Assembly (NCBI RefSeq): GCF_900302495.1
Contig: NZ_OMKW01000004.1
Span: 372,001 to 436,000 of the forward strand
DNA from: Pontivivens insulae
GTDB taxonomy: Bacteria; Pseudomonadota; Alphaproteobacteria; Rhodobacterales; Rhodobacteraceae
Direction of reading: 5' to 3'
DNA: 64,000 nt
The notes under the pieces: generated by a model
Databases searched by the model: none
What the model saw: only the letters and a program-made list of their open reading frames with translations
Told to the model about the DNA's origin: nothing
Made by a program: the position numbers and the translations under genes
Shown: positions 26,290 to 34,762 of the stretch, piece by piece
How the letters are laid out: each line of letters starts with the position of its first letter
Position numbering within the stretch: the first letter of the stretch is position 1

Positions 26290-27402
26290 ATGAAACTCAA
26301 GTCATTGATGGTTGGGGCAACCTCTGCCCTCGCATTTGCTTCCATCGCTCAGGCGGACGGTCACATGGCTGACAGCCTGACGGTCGTCTCCTGGGGGGGC
26401 GCTTATCAGTCCTCTCAGCAGAACGCCTACTCCATCCCCTACGCGGAGATGACGGGTACCGAGTTCACCTGGGATGAATCCTCGGCTGAGGCTGTTGCAC
26501 GCCTGCGCGCCATGGCAGAAGCCGACAACATCACCTGGGATGTGGTGGACGTTGTTGCGGCGGACGCGATGCGTCTTTGCGATGAGGGCCTCGCGCTCGA
26601 AATCGACCACGACAACATGCTGGCCGCCGCACCGGACGGCACGCCTGCTTCCGAAGATTTCGGCGACCTGATCGTCTCCGACTGCTTCGTGCCTCAGATC
26701 GTGTACTCCACGACATTCGGCTACCGCACCGATGTCGAAGCATGGAACGGCAACGCGCCGACTTCCGTCTGCGACGTCTGGAACATGGACGACTTCCCCG
26801 GCCAGCGTTCGCTTGAAAAGCGCCCGATCGCCAACATGGAGTGGGCTCTGATCTGTGACGGCGTCGACATCGCGGACGTCTACGACGTTCTCGAAACCGA
26901 AGAGGGTGTTGCACGCGCCTTCGCAAAGCTTGACGAGATCAAGGACATGGTCACTTGGTGGTCCGCAGGTGCGGAAACGCCCCAGCTGCTCGCAGATGGC
27001 GAAGTCGTTCTGGGCTCCACCTATAACGGTCGCCTGTTCTCCGTGATCGAAGAGCAGAACCAGCCGGTCGCAATGCTCTGGGATTGGCAGATGTTCGATC
27101 TCGATGGTTGGATCATTCCAGCAGGTCTGCCTGCGGACCGTGAGGCACGCGCGCTCGACTTCCTGTCCTTCGCAACCGACACGCAGCGTCTCGCAGACCA
27201 GGCGAAGTACATCTCCTACGGCCCGGCACGTGCGTCCTCCGCACCGCTGGTGGGTCAGCACGCAGAGCTTGGCATCGACATGGCGCCGCACATGCCGACG
27301 GATCCTGCAAACGCTGTGAACACCTTCCTGTTCAACTACGACTGGTGGGCGGATAACCGCGACGACATCGACGCGCAGTTCCAGGCGTGGCTGCTCCAGT
27401 AA
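26290..27402 (+). CDS. Polyamine-type ABC transporter substrate-binding protein (PotD-like)
   Basis: A 370-residue periplasmic protein with a signal peptide (MKLKSLMVGATSALAFASIAQA) followed by LTVVSWGGAYQSSQ, the common first strand of the PotD/PotF cluster. It also has a C-terminal WWADNRDDID motif seen in many roseobacter members. ATG 26290 with AGGGA upstream is chosen over the in-frame ATG at 26245. The natural ligand may be a polyamine or another cationic compound. Three strong hairpins in the next 135 bases separate it from the downstream genes. Confidence 0.87.
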   Translation: MKLKSLMVGATSALAFASIAQADGHMADSLTVVSWGGAYQSSQQNAYSIPYAEMTGTEFTWDESSAEAVARLRAMAEADNITWDVVDVVAADAMRLCDEGLALEIDHDNMLAAAPDGTPASEDFGDLIVSDCFVPQIVYSTTFGYRTDVEAWNGNAPTSVCDVWNMDDFPGQRSLEKRPIANMEWALICDGVDIADVYDVLETEEGVARAFAKLDEIKDMVTWWSAGAETPQLLADGEVVLGSTYNGRLFSVIEEQNQPVAMLWDWQMFDLDGWIIPAGLPADREARALDFLSFATDTQRLADQAKYISYGPARASSAPLVGQHAELGIDMAPHMPTDPANAVNTFLFNYDWWADNRDDIDAQFQAWLLQ

Positions 27403-27439
27403 TCTGGGACCATACGCCCCGGCCAAGTGCTGGGAGCCT

Positions 27440-27536
27440 GCCCCGGACCTGATCCGGGGCCGACTAGACGACCTGCGGTCCCGGCTCACGGGCCGGGACA
27501 TGCAATAAGATCGACGCCCCGGCCACGCGCCGGGGC
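27440..27536 (+). repeat. Three tandem 8-bp GC hairpins
   Basis: Stem-loops occur at 27440-27460 (GCCCCGGA/TCCGGGGC), 27478-27499 (GTCCCGGC/GCCGGGAC) and 27516-27536 (GCCCCGGC/GCCGGGGC). They are spaced 38 bases apart, in the gap between the binding-protein gene and the VOC gene. The stems share CCCGG and are all perfect. This looks like a small REP-like array that protects the upstream mRNA or limits read-through. Confidence 0.65.
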
Positions 27537-27571
27537 CTCACCCCGCAACACGCACCGCGAAAGGAGGCGTG

Positions 27572-28051
27572 ATGACCAGCACAACGCCTTCTCTCCCGAT
27601 GCATGACGCAAGACCAGACTGGCAAGCCGCCCACCGTGCGCGTGTGTCCCCTTTCATCGTTGTTCCGAACGCGATGCGGGTGGTTGAGTTCGCGCAAGAG
27701 GTGTTCGACGCAAGACTCGCGCGCCCACCGCTCTACCGGACGGATGGGCATCTGTGGAATGCGGAGATCGTGATCGGTGACAGTTGTATTCTTCTGGGCG
27801 ATGCGCGGGATGAGAAAATGACCCGTCCGGCCTTCCTCTATGTCCACGTCCCCGACGCGGACGCAACTTATGCCAAGGCAGAGGCTGCGGGCGGCAAGGT
27901 CGTCATGCCCGTCACAGATCAATTCTACGGTGACCGCGATGGCGGCATCGAGGATCCCGCCGGAAATCTCTGGTGGATTTCAACCCATATCGAGGACCCG
28001 ACCGATGATGAGATCGTCGCCCGGGCCCGCGCCGTTGAGGCTTCATGGTGA
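27572..28051 (+). CDS. VOC-family (glyoxalase/bleomycin-resistance-like) protein
   Basis: A 159-residue protein with the two beta-alpha-beta-beta-beta modules of the vicinal oxygen chelate fold. It starts at SPFIVVPNA and ends in the family block GDRDGGIEDPAGNLWWI. The fold is of the PhnB/YdfO-like kind that binds small ligands or metals. AAGGAGG at 27561-27567 fits ATG 27572 (GTG 27569 is in frame). Its position inside a polyamine-type transport operon is unusual and may mean that the transported compound is bound or modified by it. The catalytic role is unknown. Confidence 0.8.
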   Translation: MTSTTPSLPMHDARPDWQAAHRARVSPFIVVPNAMRVVEFAQEVFDARLARPPLYRTDGHLWNAEIVIGDSCILLGDARDEKMTRPAFLYVHVPDADATYAKAEAAGGKVVMPVTDQFYGDRDGGIEDPAGNLWWISTHIEDPTDDEIVARARAVEASW

Positions 28052-28097
28052 AGGCTCAGCCAACAACAAACCGACCCGCCCCGACAGGAGCAGATGT

Positions 28098-29372
28098 ATG
28101 AGTTCGACAGACATGGACACCGGACCGGTTCTCGCCGCTGATGGCACGCCGCTCAAGAAAAGCCTCGCGCGTGCGTTGCGCCGCCAGAAGATGCGCGCGC
28201 TGATGCTGATCGCGCCGCTCTTGCTGTTCATCCTGATCACCTTCCTGATCCCGATCGGGCAGATGCTGCTCCGGTCGGTGGACAACGAAATCGTCTCTGC
28301 CACCATCCCGCGCACCGTTCAGGCGCTGGAGGATTGGGAATTTGTCGAGGGTGGCGCACCACCGGGCGAGGCGGTGTTCGAGCAGCTCTATGAAGACATG
28401 CTCATCGCGACCGAACAGAAGATCCACACACGCCTCGGTTCCCGCCTGAACTACGAAATGTCGGGCATGTCCTCGCTGTTCCGCAAGACGAACGAGCGTC
28501 GCCTTGGCCGCTTCGATCTGGAAGAGCCGCTGGCCCCGCAATTTGCGGATATTGATGAGGATTGGCTGGATCCGGAGGTCTGGTTCACGATTCAGAGCAA
28601 TTCCGACACTGTGACGGCGGGCTACTTCCTGGCCGCCGTTGACCTGCAACGCACCCCCGACGGGATCGAGAGCGTGCCCGACTTCTCGGCCATCTATGTG
28701 AAGCTCTTCGTGCGCACGATCATCCTGTCGGTCACGATCACCTTCACCTGTCTCATCTTGGGCTATCCGATTGCTTGGCTGCTCTCGAACCTGCCGGCGA
28801 AATCCGCAAACCTCCTGCTGATCCTGGTCTTGCTGCCCTTCTGGACCTCACTTCTGGTCAGAACGTCGGCCTGGAAGGTGCTGCTGCAACAGCAAGGTGT
28901 GATCAACGACATCCTCGTTTGGATTGGGCTGGTGGCCGATGACAACAGGCTTGCCCTCATAAACAACGCGACCGGTACCGTGATTGCGATGACGCATATC
29001 CTGCTGCCCTTCATGATCCTGCCGCTCTATTCAGTGATGAAGACAATCCCGCCCTCCTATGTGCGGGCTGCCAAATCGCTGGGTGCAACGGATTGGACGG
29101 CCTTCTGGCGGGTCTATTTCCCGCAAAGTGTGCCGGGCATCGGTGCGGGTGCAATCCTCGTCTTCATCCTCGCCATCGGTTACTACATCACGCCGGAACT
29201 GGTTGGCGGGACCGACGGAACATTCATCTCGAACCGCATTTACTACCACATCTCGTCGAGCCTGAACTGGGGCCTTGCGGCCGCACTCGCCACGATCCTG
29301 CTGGCCCTCGTCATGGTGCTCTACTGGATCTACGACCGCATGGTCGGCATCGACAACGTGAAGCTGGGATAA
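28098..29372 (+). CDS. Polyamine-type ABC transporter permease (PotB-like) with large periplasmic insertion
   Basis: A 424-residue inner-membrane protein. The first helix is at about residues 34-58 and is followed by a polar insert of about 140 residues (59-197). The remaining five helices and the ABC permease domain follow, with the EAA loop RAAKSLGATDWTAFWRVYFPQ. Typical PotB proteins are 280-310 residues, and the insertion accounts for the extra length. ATG 28098 follows ACAGGAG at 28084-28090. The upstream frame is open from 27840 but overlaps the VOC gene and is not used. It pairs with the permease just downstream. Confidence 0.88.
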   Translation: MSSTDMDTGPVLAADGTPLKKSLARALRRQKMRALMLIAPLLLFILITFLIPIGQMLLRSVDNEIVSATIPRTVQALEDWEFVEGGAPPGEAVFEQLYEDMLIATEQKIHTRLGSRLNYEMSGMSSLFRKTNERRLGRFDLEEPLAPQFADIDEDWLDPEVWFTIQSNSDTVTAGYFLAAVDLQRTPDGIESVPDFSAIYVKLFVRTIILSVTITFTCLILGYPIAWLLSNLPAKSANLLLILVLLPFWTSLLVRTSAWKVLLQQQGVINDILVWIGLVADDNRLALINNATGTVIAMTHILLPFMILPLYSVMKTIPPSYVRAAKSLGATDWTAFWRVYFPQSVPGIGAGAILVFILAIGYYITPELVGGTDGTFISNRIYYHISSSLNWGLAAALATILLALVMVLYWIYDRMVGIDNVKLG

Positions 29373-29377
29373 GAACC

Positions 29378-30262
29378 ATGAGCCTTCCTGCATATGCCTC
29401 CACCGGCCAAAGGGTCTGGTATTACTCGTTCCGTGTGATTTGCGGCCTGATCTTCGCGTTCCTGATCATTCCGATCCTGGTGATCATCCCGCTCAGCTTC
29501 AACGCGACGGATTTCTTCACCTTCACGCCGGAAATGCTGCGCCTTGATCCTGAAGGCTACAGCCTCAAACACTACGAGGATTTCTTCACCGATGACGGCT
29601 GGCAGGCCGCGTTGCGCAACTCCTTCATTATCGCCCCGATCGCCACGATCCTGGCGGTGGTGTTCGGAACGCTCGCAGCCATCGGCCTCAGCCAGAGCCA
29701 CGTGCCGTTCCGCCGTGCGATCATGGCGATCCTGATCTCTCCGATGATCGTGCCGTTGATCATCTCGGCGACGGGTATGTTCTTCTTCTACTCGGCGATG
29801 GGCAATTTTCTGGAAGATACGTTCGGCCTCAGCCAGGATTTCGTGGGTTACATCAAGATTATCCTGGCGCACGCGGCCCTTGGCATTCCCTTCGTGATCA
29901 TCACTGTCACGGCCACGCTGGTGGGCTTTGACCACTCGCTGACCCGCGCGGCCGCCAATATGGGCGCGAACCCGGTGACGACCTTCTTCAAGGTGCAGAT
30001 GCCGTTGATCCTGCCCGGTGTGATCTCTGGTGGTCTCTTCGCCTTCATCACTTCGTTTGATGAGGTTGTCGTGGTGATCTTCATCGGATCGGCCTCGCAG
30101 CAGACGTTGCCCTGGCAGATGTTCACCGGATTGCGAGAGCAGATCAGCCCGACAATCCTTGCGGTTGCCACCATCCTTGTGGTCATCTCGATCCTGCTTC
30201 TGACCACGGTGGAGCTGTTGCGCCGCCGGTCAGAACGCCTGCGCGGCATGTCGCCGGGCTGA
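29378..30262 (+). CDS. Polyamine-type ABC transporter permease (PotC-like)
   Basis: A 294-residue permease with six helices and the EAA motif RAAANMGANPVTTFFKVQMP. It has the standard length and shape of PotC. It begins 5 bases after the preceding permease stop, with AAGAACC before the ATG. The two permeases form the membrane channel that works with the ATPase at 25082 and the binding protein at 26290. The gene order ATPase, binding protein, VOC, permease, permease resembles other roseobacter Pot-like operons apart from the VOC gene. Confidence 0.9.
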   Translation: MSLPAYASTGQRVWYYSFRVICGLIFAFLIIPILVIIPLSFNATDFFTFTPEMLRLDPEGYSLKHYEDFFTDDGWQAALRNSFIIAPIATILAVVFGTLAAIGLSQSHVPFRRAIMAILISPMIVPLIISATGMFFFYSAMGNFLEDTFGLSQDFVGYIKIILAHAALGIPFVIITVTATLVGFDHSLTRAAANMGANPVTTFFKVQMPLILPGVISGGLFAFITSFDEVVVVIFIGSASQQTLPWQMFTGLREQISPTILAVATILVVISILLLTTVELLRRRSERLRGMSPG

Positions 30263-30281
30263 CCTATCCGGAGGACACCCC

Positions 30282-31010
30282 TTGTTCAGATCTGCCCTTG
30301 CAGCTCTGCTGATCTCATCCTCCCCGGCGCTGGCCTGTACCGCGCCGGGGGTTTTCTTTTTCGACCCCGATCCCGTGGTGACCTTGCGGATCCTGCCCGA
30401 TGATCTGGACCGGCTCGACCTGTCCGAAGGCACCACCGTGACCGGAGCCTATACCGGAACGGAAACCCGGCAGAATGGCGGTCATCTGCCCGTCGGCTTC
30501 ATTATCCGCGAGGGGGAGGTCATCTCGCGCAACGGTGCCCGCATGGATGGGGCGCTGGTGATTGATGCGCAGGGACACGCCACGATCACCCGGCGGGACC
30601 GCGTGGGGATCGACACGTTGGAGGGGCGGCAAGGCTATCTTTCCCGCGCTTCAGTTGAGGGGACGGGCATCCTTCAATCGCATCTGCTGATCACGGACGG
30701 CGCGCTTGACCTGACGGATGTGGAAGACGCCCCGCGTTTCATCCGCCGCATCCTGTTCCAGACCGAGGCAGGACTGGGCCTGTGGCAAAGCGATGGCGCG
30801 CTCACGCTCTATGCGGCGGCAGAGGCGCTACAGGCTTCGTGTGCCCCTGACATGGCCCTTAACCTGGACATGGGGTCTTACGACTTCTGCTTCACCGGCG
30901 GGGACAATTGCGGCCTGCTGCGCGCAGGCGACCTCAGCCGCCTGTCCAACCTGCTACATTTCGAGGGTCGAGAGCGCGATCAGCCACAGGCTGACGCTGA
31001 CAACGGATAG
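30282..31010 (+). CDS. Secreted protein, weak resemblance to phosphodiester glycosidase (NAGPA) domain
   Basis: A 242-residue exported protein starting at a TTG (30282) with GGAGG at 30270-30274 and a signal peptide ending ...SSSPALA. The middle and C-terminal parts (GEVISRNGARMDGALVIDAQG, short blocks LDMGSYDFCFTG and NCGLL) recall the NAGPA/YigE-type domain of phosphodiester glycosidases, but I cannot confirm catalytic residues. It follows the transport operon by 19 bp and may be its last gene. The 3' end overlaps the convergent AEC transporter gene by 57 bp. Function is open. Confidence 0.6.
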   Translation: MFRSALAALLISSSPALACTAPGVFFFDPDPVVTLRILPDDLDRLDLSEGTTVTGAYTGTETRQNGGHLPVGFIIREGEVISRNGARMDGALVIDAQGHATITRRDRVGIDTLEGRQGYLSRASVEGTGILQSHLLITDGALDLTDVEDAPRFIRRILFQTEAGLGLWQSDGALTLYAAAEALQASCAPDMALNLDMGSYDFCFTGGDNCGLLRAGDLSRLSNLLHFEGRERDQPQADADNG

Positions 31011-31898
31011 GGCTGTCGCAATCAGAACCGTGTTGGCGGCCACGCCCTTTCCGCGATCATACATATTGGCAAAGACATAGGCATTCACGCCAGGCGCCAT
31101 TGCCGCTGTCAGGACGGCAGAGCGGATGAATTCGATTGGCAGTTCAAAGACATATACGGACAGAATCCAGGCGATGCTCGGATGCAGGACCAGCGACAGG
31201 CCGGTCACCATGCCCGCTTGGGCGATCTTGTCCGACAGGGCATAGCGGGTCAGTATCCCCCCCAATCCGAACAGCGCCGCAGGCAGGGCCGAGGCGCGCA
31301 CCATATCGACCGCCGCCCAAACCGGGTCAGGCAGGGCAACTCCGCTCAGATTGACGATGAAGCCCAGCATCAATCCGATCATCAGTGCATTTCGAAACAT
31401 CGCCCGTGTGACGGCCGCTGCCGTCGCAGCCGGTCCACGCCCGTCTGCGCGGCTGAACTCCATCGCTGTGATGCCCAGCAAATAGCAAAACGGCGCATGG
31501 ATCGCGATGATCCCGAAATTGGAGGCCAGCGCCTCCACCCCATAGGCCCGTTCCGTGATCGGCAGGCCCAACAGGACAGAGTTCGAGAACAGCGCCCCGA
31601 ACCCGATCGCCACAGACTCACCCGGTCGTCGGCCAAACAAATAGCGCGCGCCCAATATGCCAAGGACGAAGCAGGTCGTAGCCCCACTGTAAAAGCTGAC
31701 CAGCAGCCGCCAATCGAACACGGCCCCCAGATCCAGCCGGGCCAAAGCCGCAAACAGCAGACAGGGAATGGCAAAGCTCTGCGTATAGACCATCAGCCCG
31801 TCGACATAGGCGTCGGCAAACAGCTTCAGGCGCACAGCCACATATCCGGCACCAATGATCATGAAGACCGGGATGACGACCGTCAGAACTGTCAGCAT
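30954..31898 (-). CDS. AEC-family (auxin efflux carrier-like) transporter
   Basis: A 314-residue membrane protein with ten predicted helices in two halves of five, as in the AEC family. The N-terminus VIPVFMIIGAGYVAVRLKLF and the C-terminal TAAMAPGVNAYVFANMYDRG are typical blocks, the latter near the crossover. The frame is open from a TTG at 31919, but ATG 31898 gives the usual family N-terminus. It follows the MBL hydrolase gene by 61 bp in the same direction and may be the last gene of that run. Substrates of the family include malate, malonate and other organic acids. Confidence 0.87.
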   Translation of the reverse strand: MLTVLTVVIPVFMIIGAGYVAVRLKLFADAYVDGLMVYTQSFAIPCLLFAALARLDLGAVFDWRLLVSFYSGATTCFVLGILGARYLFGRRPGESVAIGFGALFSNSVLLGLPITERAYGVEALASNFGIIAIHAPFCYLLGITAMEFSRADGRGPAATAAAVTRAMFRNALMIGLMLGFIVNLSGVALPDPVWAAVDMVRASALPAALFGLGGILTRYALSDKIAQAGMVTGLSLVLHPSIAWILSVYVFELPIEFIRSAVLTAAMAPGVNAYVFANMYDRGKGVAANTVLIATALSVVSVSLWLIALSTLEM

Positions 31899-31959
31899 CG
31901 CGTCGCCATCTTTCTCCAAATACGCAGCGCGCGGTCGGCCCTACGTTTGGAGCAGGGGA

Positions 31960-32757
31960 TCAAAGCTCCGCCTCGATTCGCATCATGTCAAAGGCGGGCG
32001 TGACGCCTTCGGGCAGTTCCGCTGATACCGTCCGATAATCGATATCGACATGCATATTCGTGATCACCGCACGTTTCGGCGCGGCGCGTGCAATCCACTC
32101 CAGCGTTTTTTCAAGGTGCGAATGGCTGGGATGCGGGGTATAGCGCAGCGCGTCCACGATCCAGCAATCAAGCCCTTCCACAGCCGCCCAGGCCGCATCA
32201 GTCATGTCAGAGACATCGGGCAGATAGGCGCAATCCCCGATGCGCAGCCCTTGTGCGACGATCCCGCCATGTTTCACCGGGAAGGGTGCAAACGGGATCG
32301 GCCCGCCGGGGCCGTCTATCGTGATCGGCTCATCCATCGGATGCAGGTCCAGAATGGGTGGATAGGAACTTCCCTCCGGTTGCACAAACGCATAACCGAA
32401 CCGGTCGATCAGCGCGCGCCGGGTCCGCTCATCGGCCCAGACCGGAAGACGCTTGCGGGTGTTGAAGACGATCATCCGCAGATCGTCCAGGCCGTGCACA
32501 TGGTCCGCATGCTCATGGGTGTAGACAACACCGTCCAGCACGCCGACCTCCGCATCGAGCAACTGTGCCCGCATGTCTGGCGACGTGTCGACCAACACTC
32601 TGGTGACGGCCTCACCCTCGAAACGCTCCACCAGAAGGGAGCAGCGCCGCCGCCGGTTTTTCGGCTCAGCCGGGTCGCAGGCGCCCCAGTGCCCACCCAG
32701 ACGGGGCACGCCGCCGGACGATCCGCAGCCCAGAATGGTCAGGACGAGCCGTGCCAT
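31960..32757 (-). CDS. MBL-fold metallo-hydrolase (PhnP / RNase Z-like group)
   Basis: A 265-residue cytoplasmic metallo-beta-lactamase-fold hydrolase. It starts with TILGCGSSGGVPRLG, typical of the PhnP/RNase Z group, and has the metal motif THEHADHVHGLDDL (HxHxDH). Later ligands are present in FPVKHGG, LPDVSDM and HSHLE. Orthologues sit next to tatD in many Alphaproteobacteria, as here, which suggests cyclic-phosphodiesterase activity in a housekeeping context. ATG 32757 with GGAGG 7 bases upstream is clear. A tandem repeat of GTGCAC-containing units lies directly upstream. Confidence 0.85.
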   Translation of the reverse strand: MARLVLTILGCGSSGGVPRLGGHWGACDPAEPKNRRRRCSLLVERFEGEAVTRVLVDTSPDMRAQLLDAEVGVLDGVVYTHEHADHVHGLDDLRMIVFNTRKRLPVWADERTRRALIDRFGYAFVQPEGSSYPPILDLHPMDEPITIDGPGGPIPFAPFPVKHGGIVAQGLRIGDCAYLPDVSDMTDAAWAAVEGLDCWIVDALRYTPHPSHSHLEKTLEWIARAAPKRAVITNMHVDIDYRTVSAELPEGVTPAFDMMRIEAEL

Positions 32758-32787
32758 CAGCGAGCCTCCGGCACAAAAAACGGTGCA

Positions 32788-32821
32788 CGGGTTGTGCACG
32801 CTTTGTGTACGGGTTGTGCAC
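32788..32821. repeat. Two-copy 22-bp-period repeat with GTGCAC palindromes
   Basis: CGGGTTGTGCAC occurs at 32788-32799 and again at 32810-32821, a 22-bp period (about two helical turns). Further GTGCAC or GTGTAC hexamers precede each copy. The block fills the 81-bp gap between tatD and the MBL gene. It could be a two-site protein-binding region. Confidence 0.5.
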
Positions 32822-32838
32822 AGGCATTTTTCACCAGA

Positions 32839-33621
32839 TCACCCCTTCACCCGTGGAAAGAGACGCTCGAAATTCGCCTCGGTCGCGGCGGCGAAAGTGT
32901 CAGGCTCGACGCCGAAAATCTCGGCCCCCATGGCAGCGGTATGCGCAGTGAATGCAGGTTCGTTCCGCTTGCCCCTGTGCGGCGTCGGCGCAAGGTAGGG
33001 GCTGTCGGTCTCCACAAGGATGCGATCCAGGGGGGCATCTGCGAAAATATCCCGCAATTCCTGTGACTTGCGGAAGGTCACGATGCCAGACATCGACAGG
33101 TAAAATCCCAGCCCAAGCGCCGTTTCAGCAAGGGCCCGGCTGCTGGAAAAGCAGTGCATGACGCAGTTGAACGCGCCCTTGGCATGTTCCTCTGTCAGAA
33201 TGGCCGCCATGTCCTCATCCGCATCGCGACTGTGGATGATCAGCGGCAGGCCGGTCTTGCGGCATGCCTCGATGTGAAGGCGAAGGCTAACCTGCTGATC
33301 TGCCTTGCTTTCCTCGGTGTAGTGATAGTCGAGCCCCGTCTCTCCAATCCCGACCATTCGCGGGTTTTGAGCCGCGTTGACCAATTCTTCAACAGTGATG
33401 ATCGGCTCTTCTGCAACGCGCATGGGATGAATGCCGAACGCATGCCAAACCGCTGGATAAGTCGCGGAAATCGTTTCGACATTTGCCAGGCCAGCCCGCT
33501 TTGTACAGATGGTGACCATCCGTTCCACACCTGCCGCCACGGCGTCAGCCACGACCTGATCGCGTGTTTCGTCGAAATCGGGAAAATCCAGATGACAATG
33601 GCTGTCGGTCAAGCGGGGCAT
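32839..33621 (-). CDS. tatD: TatD-family metal-dependent deoxyribonuclease
   Basis: A 260-residue TIM-barrel hydrolase. The metal ligands are visible: DSHCHLDF near the N-terminus, GIGETGLDYH in the middle, IIHSRDAD, MHCFSS and the terminal VETDSPYLAP. These are the five TatD signatures. TatD proteins act as 3'-5' exonucleases in DNA repair and quality control. The start at ATG 33621 is 11 bp after the holB stop; an upstream in-frame start at 33660 would overlap holB and is less likely. The operon context (tmk, holB, tatD) is classical. Confidence 0.93.
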   Translation of the reverse strand: MPRLTDSHCHLDFPDFDETRDQVVADAVAAGVERMVTICTKRAGLANVETISATYPAVWHAFGIHPMRVAEEPIITVEELVNAAQNPRMVGIGETGLDYHYTEESKADQQVSLRLHIEACRKTGLPLIIHSRDADEDMAAILTEEHAKGAFNCVMHCFSSSRALAETALGLGFYLSMSGIVTFRKSQELRDIFADAPLDRILVETDSPYLAPTPHRGKRNEPAFTAHTAAMGAEIFGVEPDTFAAATEANFERLFPRVKG

Positions 33622-33631
33622 GCGCGTCCTC

Positions 33632-34762
33632 TCAGGCCACCTTGCGCGCGGTGGCGTCAATCCTGAGGAAGCTATCGAGCATCACCTGCGCCGGGTCAAG
33701 ATTGACCGCGCGCGCATGTCCGATCCGTGCGCGCAATTGATCGCTCAACTCCGCCCATGCGCGACCGCTTTCGGGACTGGGGGCAAGGCGGGCGAGCAGC
33801 TCTGCCTCACCTTCGAAAGGGGTTGGTGCAACCCGACCGGTGGCACCCGCACGGGCGAGACGGGCGAGGAGCAGGAAGGTCAGTCGGACGGTCAAATCGT
33901 AACGGCCCTCAGCGCCTTTGCCAGCACAGCTTTCTGCGATGCGCGACAAACCAACCCGGTCTAATTTCGGGACACCCGACAACAATGTCAGCAGGTTGGC
34001 ATAAAGTGTCACCCCCTCATCGGCCAGCACCCGCACGGCCTCACCAACAGACCCGGCGGAGAGGGAGGCGAGCGCGGCTGCTTCCGCGCCAGGAGGTGCC
34101 CCGGCATCGGTCATGGCACTGTCCAGATCGGCCTGCGCCAATTCGCCCAAGCGCAGGGTGCGACAGCGAGAGCGGATGGTAGGCAGCAGGCGTCCGGGCT
34201 GGTGGGTCACCAATAGGAACAGCACACGGGCGGGTGGTTCCTCCAACAACTTCAGCAAGGCGTTTTGCGCAGGCACGTTCAATTCATCCATCGCGTCGAT
34301 GATTGCGACGCGCCAGCCGCCATCTGCCGAGGACATCGCAAAGAAGGATTTGAGCTTGCGCACCTCGTCCACGGTGATCGCCGTTTTCAGCCGCTTGGCC
34401 TTGTCGTCATAGGGACGGCGCAGGACCGTGACGCGTGGTTCTGAGAGGGCTGCTACACGCCGAAAGACGGGATACTCAGCATCCAAATAGAGCGTATCGG
34501 CCGGCGGAGTTTCCTCCGCCCCGAACAACGCAGGCCCCGCGTCTGCCGGTTGCGCGATCAGCCATCGCGCTATGCGCCAGGCGAGCGTGGCCTTTCCGAC
34601 GCCCCGTGGCCCGGTGAGCATCCAGGCGTGATGCAATTTTCCACTGTGATGCGCGGCCAGAAACTCTGCTTCCTGCGACCCGTGACCATGCAGGGATGCT
34701 GTGTGCCGTGGATGGGGGACACCCTCGATCCGATCTGGTTCGGGAAGCGCGTCATCACTCAT
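33632..34762 (-). CDS. holB: DNA polymerase III subunit delta prime
   Basis: Clamp-loader subunit, 376 residues. The N-terminal AAA+ module has the loop GPRGVGKATLAWRIA (about residues 51-65) and a later IIDAMDELN and LLKLLEEPPARVLFLLVTH block typical of delta prime (sensor and Walker-B-like region). The C-terminal helical collar domain follows. Its start codon overlaps the tmk stop by 4 bp, the common tmk-holB arrangement. It loads the beta sliding clamp together with gamma/tau and delta. Some delta-prime proteins have a four-cysteine zinc module; I do not see that set here. Confidence 0.93.
   Translation of the reverse strand: MSDDALPEPDRIEGVPHPRHTASLHGHGSQEAEFLAAHHSGKLHHAWMLTGPRGVGKATLAWRIARWLIAQPADAGPALFGAEETPPADTLYLDAEYPVFRRVAALSEPRVTVLRRPYDDKAKRLKTAITVDEVRKLKSFFAMSSADGGWRVAIIDAMDELNVPAQNALLKLLEEPPARVLFLLVTHQPGRLLPTIRSRCRTLRLGELAQADLDSAMTDAGAPPGAEAAALASLSAGSVGEAVRVLADEGVTLYANLLTLLSGVPKLDRVGLSRIAESCAGKGAEGRYDLTVRLTFLLLARLARAGATGRVAPTPFEGEAELLARLAPSPESGRAWAELSDQLRARIGHARAVNLDPAQVMLDSFLRIDATARKVA

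Noticed and set aside
27840-28097. 86-codon N-terminal extension of the PotB-like permease
   Set aside because: It would overlap the VOC gene. The extension has no conserved sequence and ACAGGAG sits correctly before 28098.
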